A DNA stretch of 5,838 nucleotides from assembly GCA_045125935.1 (NCBI GenBank), contig JBGVNW010000042.1, forward strand, positions 1 through 5,838, given 5' to 3'. Both the position numbers and the translations under genes were made by a program. Position 1 is the stretch's first letter. Every line of letters begins with the position of its first letter. Under the pieces are notes generated by a model. It was given only the letters and a program-made list of their open reading frames with translations. It did not search any database and had not been told where the DNA came from. Source of the DNA: CAG-877 sp045125935. Its GTDB lineage: Bacteria; Bacillota_I; Bacilli_A; RF39; UBA660. Shown here in pieces: positions 4,115 through 5,838 of the stretch.

Positions 4115-5269
4115 TTAGGCTGCATATACGAAAGCCATGTAGTATACAAATATTAAGAAAATTGCTGCGACAACTAGGCCATTTATTTTTTCAAATGTTG
4201 TTGTTTTGTCCTTTACACCTAATGCAATAGTTACTAGGGCACCTCCAATTAGTCCACCGATATGGGCATAATTGTCAATTCCTTGAACTAGGAATCCAGT
4301 TATTAGGTTAATTGCTATTAAAGGTATAATTTGACTTTTAACTACATTTCCTAAATAAACTCTATAATGATAACCAAAATATAGTAGTGAACCCATTAAT
4401 CCAAAGATCGCACCACTTGCACCAACTGATCCAGAGTTACCACCAAATGTCATCGAGAATAATGCACCAACTAGACCACTAAATAGATAAATTATTGTAA
4501 ATTTCCATTTACCAAAGAAGCTTTCTAATTGACTTCCAAGAACATATAAAGCATAACAGTTGAATGCAATATGAGTTATTCCACTATGAACAAAAATTCC
4601 TGTTAATAATCGGTAATATTGTCCAGCTCTGATACTTGGTCCATGAATGCAAAAATAGTTTAAAAAAGTATCATAGTTTGTGAAGAACGCCCCAAATACA
4701 TATACCACTATATTTATGGCAACTAATACATAAGTTATTACTGGTGTTTTTTGTTTAAAAACCTTTTCAATACGTTTAGCATCTTCTTTATTATGTTTAT
4801 TTATATCTTTTGTTATTTTCATAAATAATTCCATTCCTTCTTCTGTAAATTTTAACTTGCTAGATAAATCTGGAAAGGCCTTATTTATTTCATTGCTTTT
4901 TCCAAAATCAGATTCAGCATCTATTTTCACACAAATTGCATTCGGATTTTCATTCAACTCAGTTGTAACATTGTCACCTAGATTTAAGAAAATACTAAGA
5001 ACATTTAAGTTTAAAGATAATGTTTTCTTTTTGATTTTCTTCATTATTCTCTTAGTCTTAAATTTATCAAAGTCAAATTGCTCATTATTATGAATATAAC
5101 CAGAAACAATACGAACTATTTTGTAATCTTCATCTAAATTTTCTAACCAAATTTCATTTTCTACTCCTTGAAGAATTATAGGATTATAGTTTTTTTCAGT
5201 TATAAAATAATGAAGTAATTTCATGGTTATAGTGTTTTTATTGTCTAACATCATTTCTGTTTCCATCAT
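4115..5269 (-). CDS. Rhomboid family intramembrane serine protease (YqgP/GluP-like, no TPR tail)
   Basis: This 384-residue protein has a soluble N-terminal domain (about 1-170), a rhomboid core of about six helices (about 178-350) and one more helix near the C-terminus (about 363-383). The catalytic dyad is Ser285 in GASGAIFG and His336 in YAHIGGLIGG. The supporting motif H228..H233-I-A-F-N237 and YRLLTG (219-224) are intact, so it should be active. The N-terminal domain, with NEIWLEN at 38-44, resembles B. subtilis YqgP (GluP). That protein cleaves membrane proteins such as the MgtE transporter together with FtsH, and carries a C-terminal TPR tail that is absent here. The first of two tandem ATGs (5269, 5266) keeps the four-base spacing from AGGAG seen at other genes; 5266 is nearly as good. 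The substrate cannot be told. Confidence 0.92.
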   Translation of the reverse strand: MMETEMMLDNKNTITMKLLHYFITEKNYNPIILQGVENEIWLENLDEDYKIVRIVSGYIHNNEQFDFDKFKTKRIMKKIKKKTLSLNLNVLSIFLNLGDNVTTELNENPNAICVKIDAESDFGKSNEINKAFPDLSSKLKFTEEGMELFMKITKDINKHNKEDAKRIEKVFKQKTPVITYVLVAINIVVYVFGAFFTNYDTFLNYFCIHGPSIRAGQYYRLLTGIFVHSGITHIAFNCYALYVLGSQLESFFGKWKFTIIYLFSGLVGALFSMTFGGNSGSVGASGAIFGLMGSLLYFGYHYRVYLGNVVKSQIIPLIAINLITGFLVQGIDNYAHIGGLIGGALVTIALGVKDKTTTFEKINGLVVAAIFLIFVYYMAFVYAA

Positions 5270-5292
5270 TTTCCTCCTAAAAGACTAATAAT

Positions 5293-5298
5293 ATTATA
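5293..5298 (-). promoter_or_regulatory. -10 box of the rhomboid gene in a shared divergent promoter region
   Basis: TATAAT on the minus strand lies 23 bases before the rhomboid ATG, so the leader would be about 17 bases with AGGAGG. No good -35 box is seen at 16-18 bases. The box overlaps the 10-base palindrome ATAATATTAT (5288-5297). The whole 63-base gap to the divergent gene is AT-rich, and I see no convincing plus-strand promoter, only weak TATTAT or TAGAAT candidates. Confidence 0.4.
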
Positions 5299-5332
5299 TA
5301 ACAAAACATAGAATAAGGAAAGAGGTGTTTAT

Positions 5333-5791
5333 ATGTTAAGAAAATTTGTGATTTTTATATTAATATTAGTACCCTGGTTTTTATCTAATTTATTTCCTGT
5401 AGATTATAGTTACTATAATACTTTAAATTTGCCTTCTTTTGCTCCTCCTAATATATTTTATGGAATTGCTTGGTCCATTGTTTATTTTTTAATTGCACTA
5501 AGTATAAGTGGTGTTATTGATAGTTATAAATTTAAAGATATACCTAATTCTTATAAAATTACATTACTTATAAACTATCTATTTAATCAATCTTATATAT
5601 TAGTTGGTTTTGGTTTGAAGAGTAATTTTCTAGGATTTGTAAGTTGTCTAGGTACTTTTCTTTCGTGTTTATTCTTAGTAGTTGAAACAAAGTCTCTAAA
5701 AGAAAAAAGTACCAAGTTATTAATTCCTTATGTACTTTTATCCTTATTCGCTACTATTCTTTCTTTTTCTATTTATGTTATTAATATTTAG
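5333..5791 (+). CDS. TspO/MBR family membrane protein (tryptophan-poor)
   Basis: This 152-residue, very hydrophobic protein has five predicted membrane helices (about 3-21, 41-60, 74-94, 98-117, 128-151), the length and layout of the TspO/MBR (tryptophan-rich sensory protein) family. The best match is LNLPSFAPPNIFYGIAWSIVYFLI (split: LNLPSFAPPN at 31-40, IFYGIAWSIVYFLI at 41-54), the family's P.W.PP..vF..vW..LY block, and LLIPYVLLSLFATIL near the end matches its last helix. Family members bind tetrapyrroles or sterols, mainly in stress responses. Only two Trp remain (W15, W47); the N..W motif of helix 3 and the PY..W of helix 5 have lost their Trp, so ligand binding may differ. AGAGGTG lies five bases before the ATG at 5333. 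It is divergent from the rhomboid gene, and no terminator follows before the convergent frame. Confidence 0.75.
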   Translation: MLRKFVIFILILVPWFLSNLFPVDYSYYNTLNLPSFAPPNIFYGIAWSIVYFLIALSISGVIDSYKFKDIPNSYKITLLINYLFNQSYILVGFGLKSNFLGFVSCLGTFLSCLFLVVETKSLKEKSTKLLIPYVLLSLFATILSFSIYVINI

Positions 5792-5838
5792 TGTGGTATG
5801 TCCATTACTGTAAATCTTTCTTCATTTAAACTATTGTA
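5788..5838 (-). CDS. Probable 3' end of a convergent gene of unknown product
   Basis: On the minus strand one frame enters from the right edge and stays open for 16 codons before a TAA at 5788-5790. The visible C-terminus is NSLNEERFTVMDIPH. The two other minus-strand frames hit stops within the first four codons. The residue mix is protein-like and the placement is ordinary: the stop shares bases with the TspO-like gene's TAG, a 4-base convergent overlap. Too little is present to name a family, and a short open stretch can occur by chance. Confidence 0.45.
   Translation of the reverse strand, partial: YNSLNEERFTVMDIPH

Noticed and set aside
356..5269. Mycoplasma-type code with TGA read as Trp
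   Set aside because: TGA is the natural stop of ireB and ruvX at 4-base overlaps with the next gene, and Trp in the rhomboid protein is TGG (for example in GKWKF).
1..5838. CRISPR array, tRNA, rRNA or known riboswitch
   Set aside because: No regularly spaced repeats, no cloverleaf-like or rRNA-like stretch, and no recognised riboswitch core was seen on either strand.

Overview
The window is AT-rich DNA from a low-GC Gram-positive bacterium (Firmicutes, probably Bacilli or a related uncultured gut lineage). The main evidence is a gene block in the order ireB - ruvX - DUF1292 (yrzB-like) - mltG - trmR, which matches the yrzL-yrrK-yrzB-yrrL-yrrM cluster of Bacillus subtilis. Starts follow Gram-positive habits: strong AAGGAG-type Shine-Dalgarno sites, TTG and GTG starts, and TGA used as a stop. 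The cell makes peptidoglycan, since MltG and IreB only make sense with a wall. The exact species cannot be told from the sequence.

Layout, left to right. 1-154: the first 51 codons of a TnpB-type (IS200/IS605 OrfB) protein on the minus strand, cut by the window edge, with a near-consensus promoter at 182-210. 285-310: a strong intrinsic terminator serving the gene to its right. 356-1030: a prepilin-like surface protein (minus strand, TTG start), apparently with a shortened Ig-like C-terminal domain. 1031-1384: a 354-base non-coding stretch with the pilin gene's control region, several inverted repeats and the terminator of the next operon. 1385-4056: the five-gene minus-strand operon ireB-ruvX-yrzB-mltG-trmR, tightly packed (two 4-base start/stop overlaps, 11- and 29-base gaps) and with its own extended -10 promoter at 4079-4107. 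4115-5269: a rhomboid protease of the YqgP/GluP type, lacking the TPR tail. 5333-5791: a divergent plus-strand TspO/MBR-like membrane protein. 5788-5838: the probable 3' end of a convergent minus-strand gene.

How the parts work together: the central operon mixes cell-wall control (IreB, a target of PASTA-domain Ser/Thr kinases, and MltG, which ends glycan strands), DNA/RNA housekeeping (RuvX/YqgF) and tRNA wobble-base modification (TrmR). The alanyl-tRNA synthetase gene that often precedes this block and the U32 peptidase (TrhP) genes that often follow it are absent here. The rhomboid gene upstream has no terminator separating it from ireB, so some read-through is possible. I see no clearly new multi-gene system. 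The less ordinary places are the TnpB end next to a possibly truncated pilin, the repeat-rich gap at 1031-1384, and several family members with altered or missing conserved parts.
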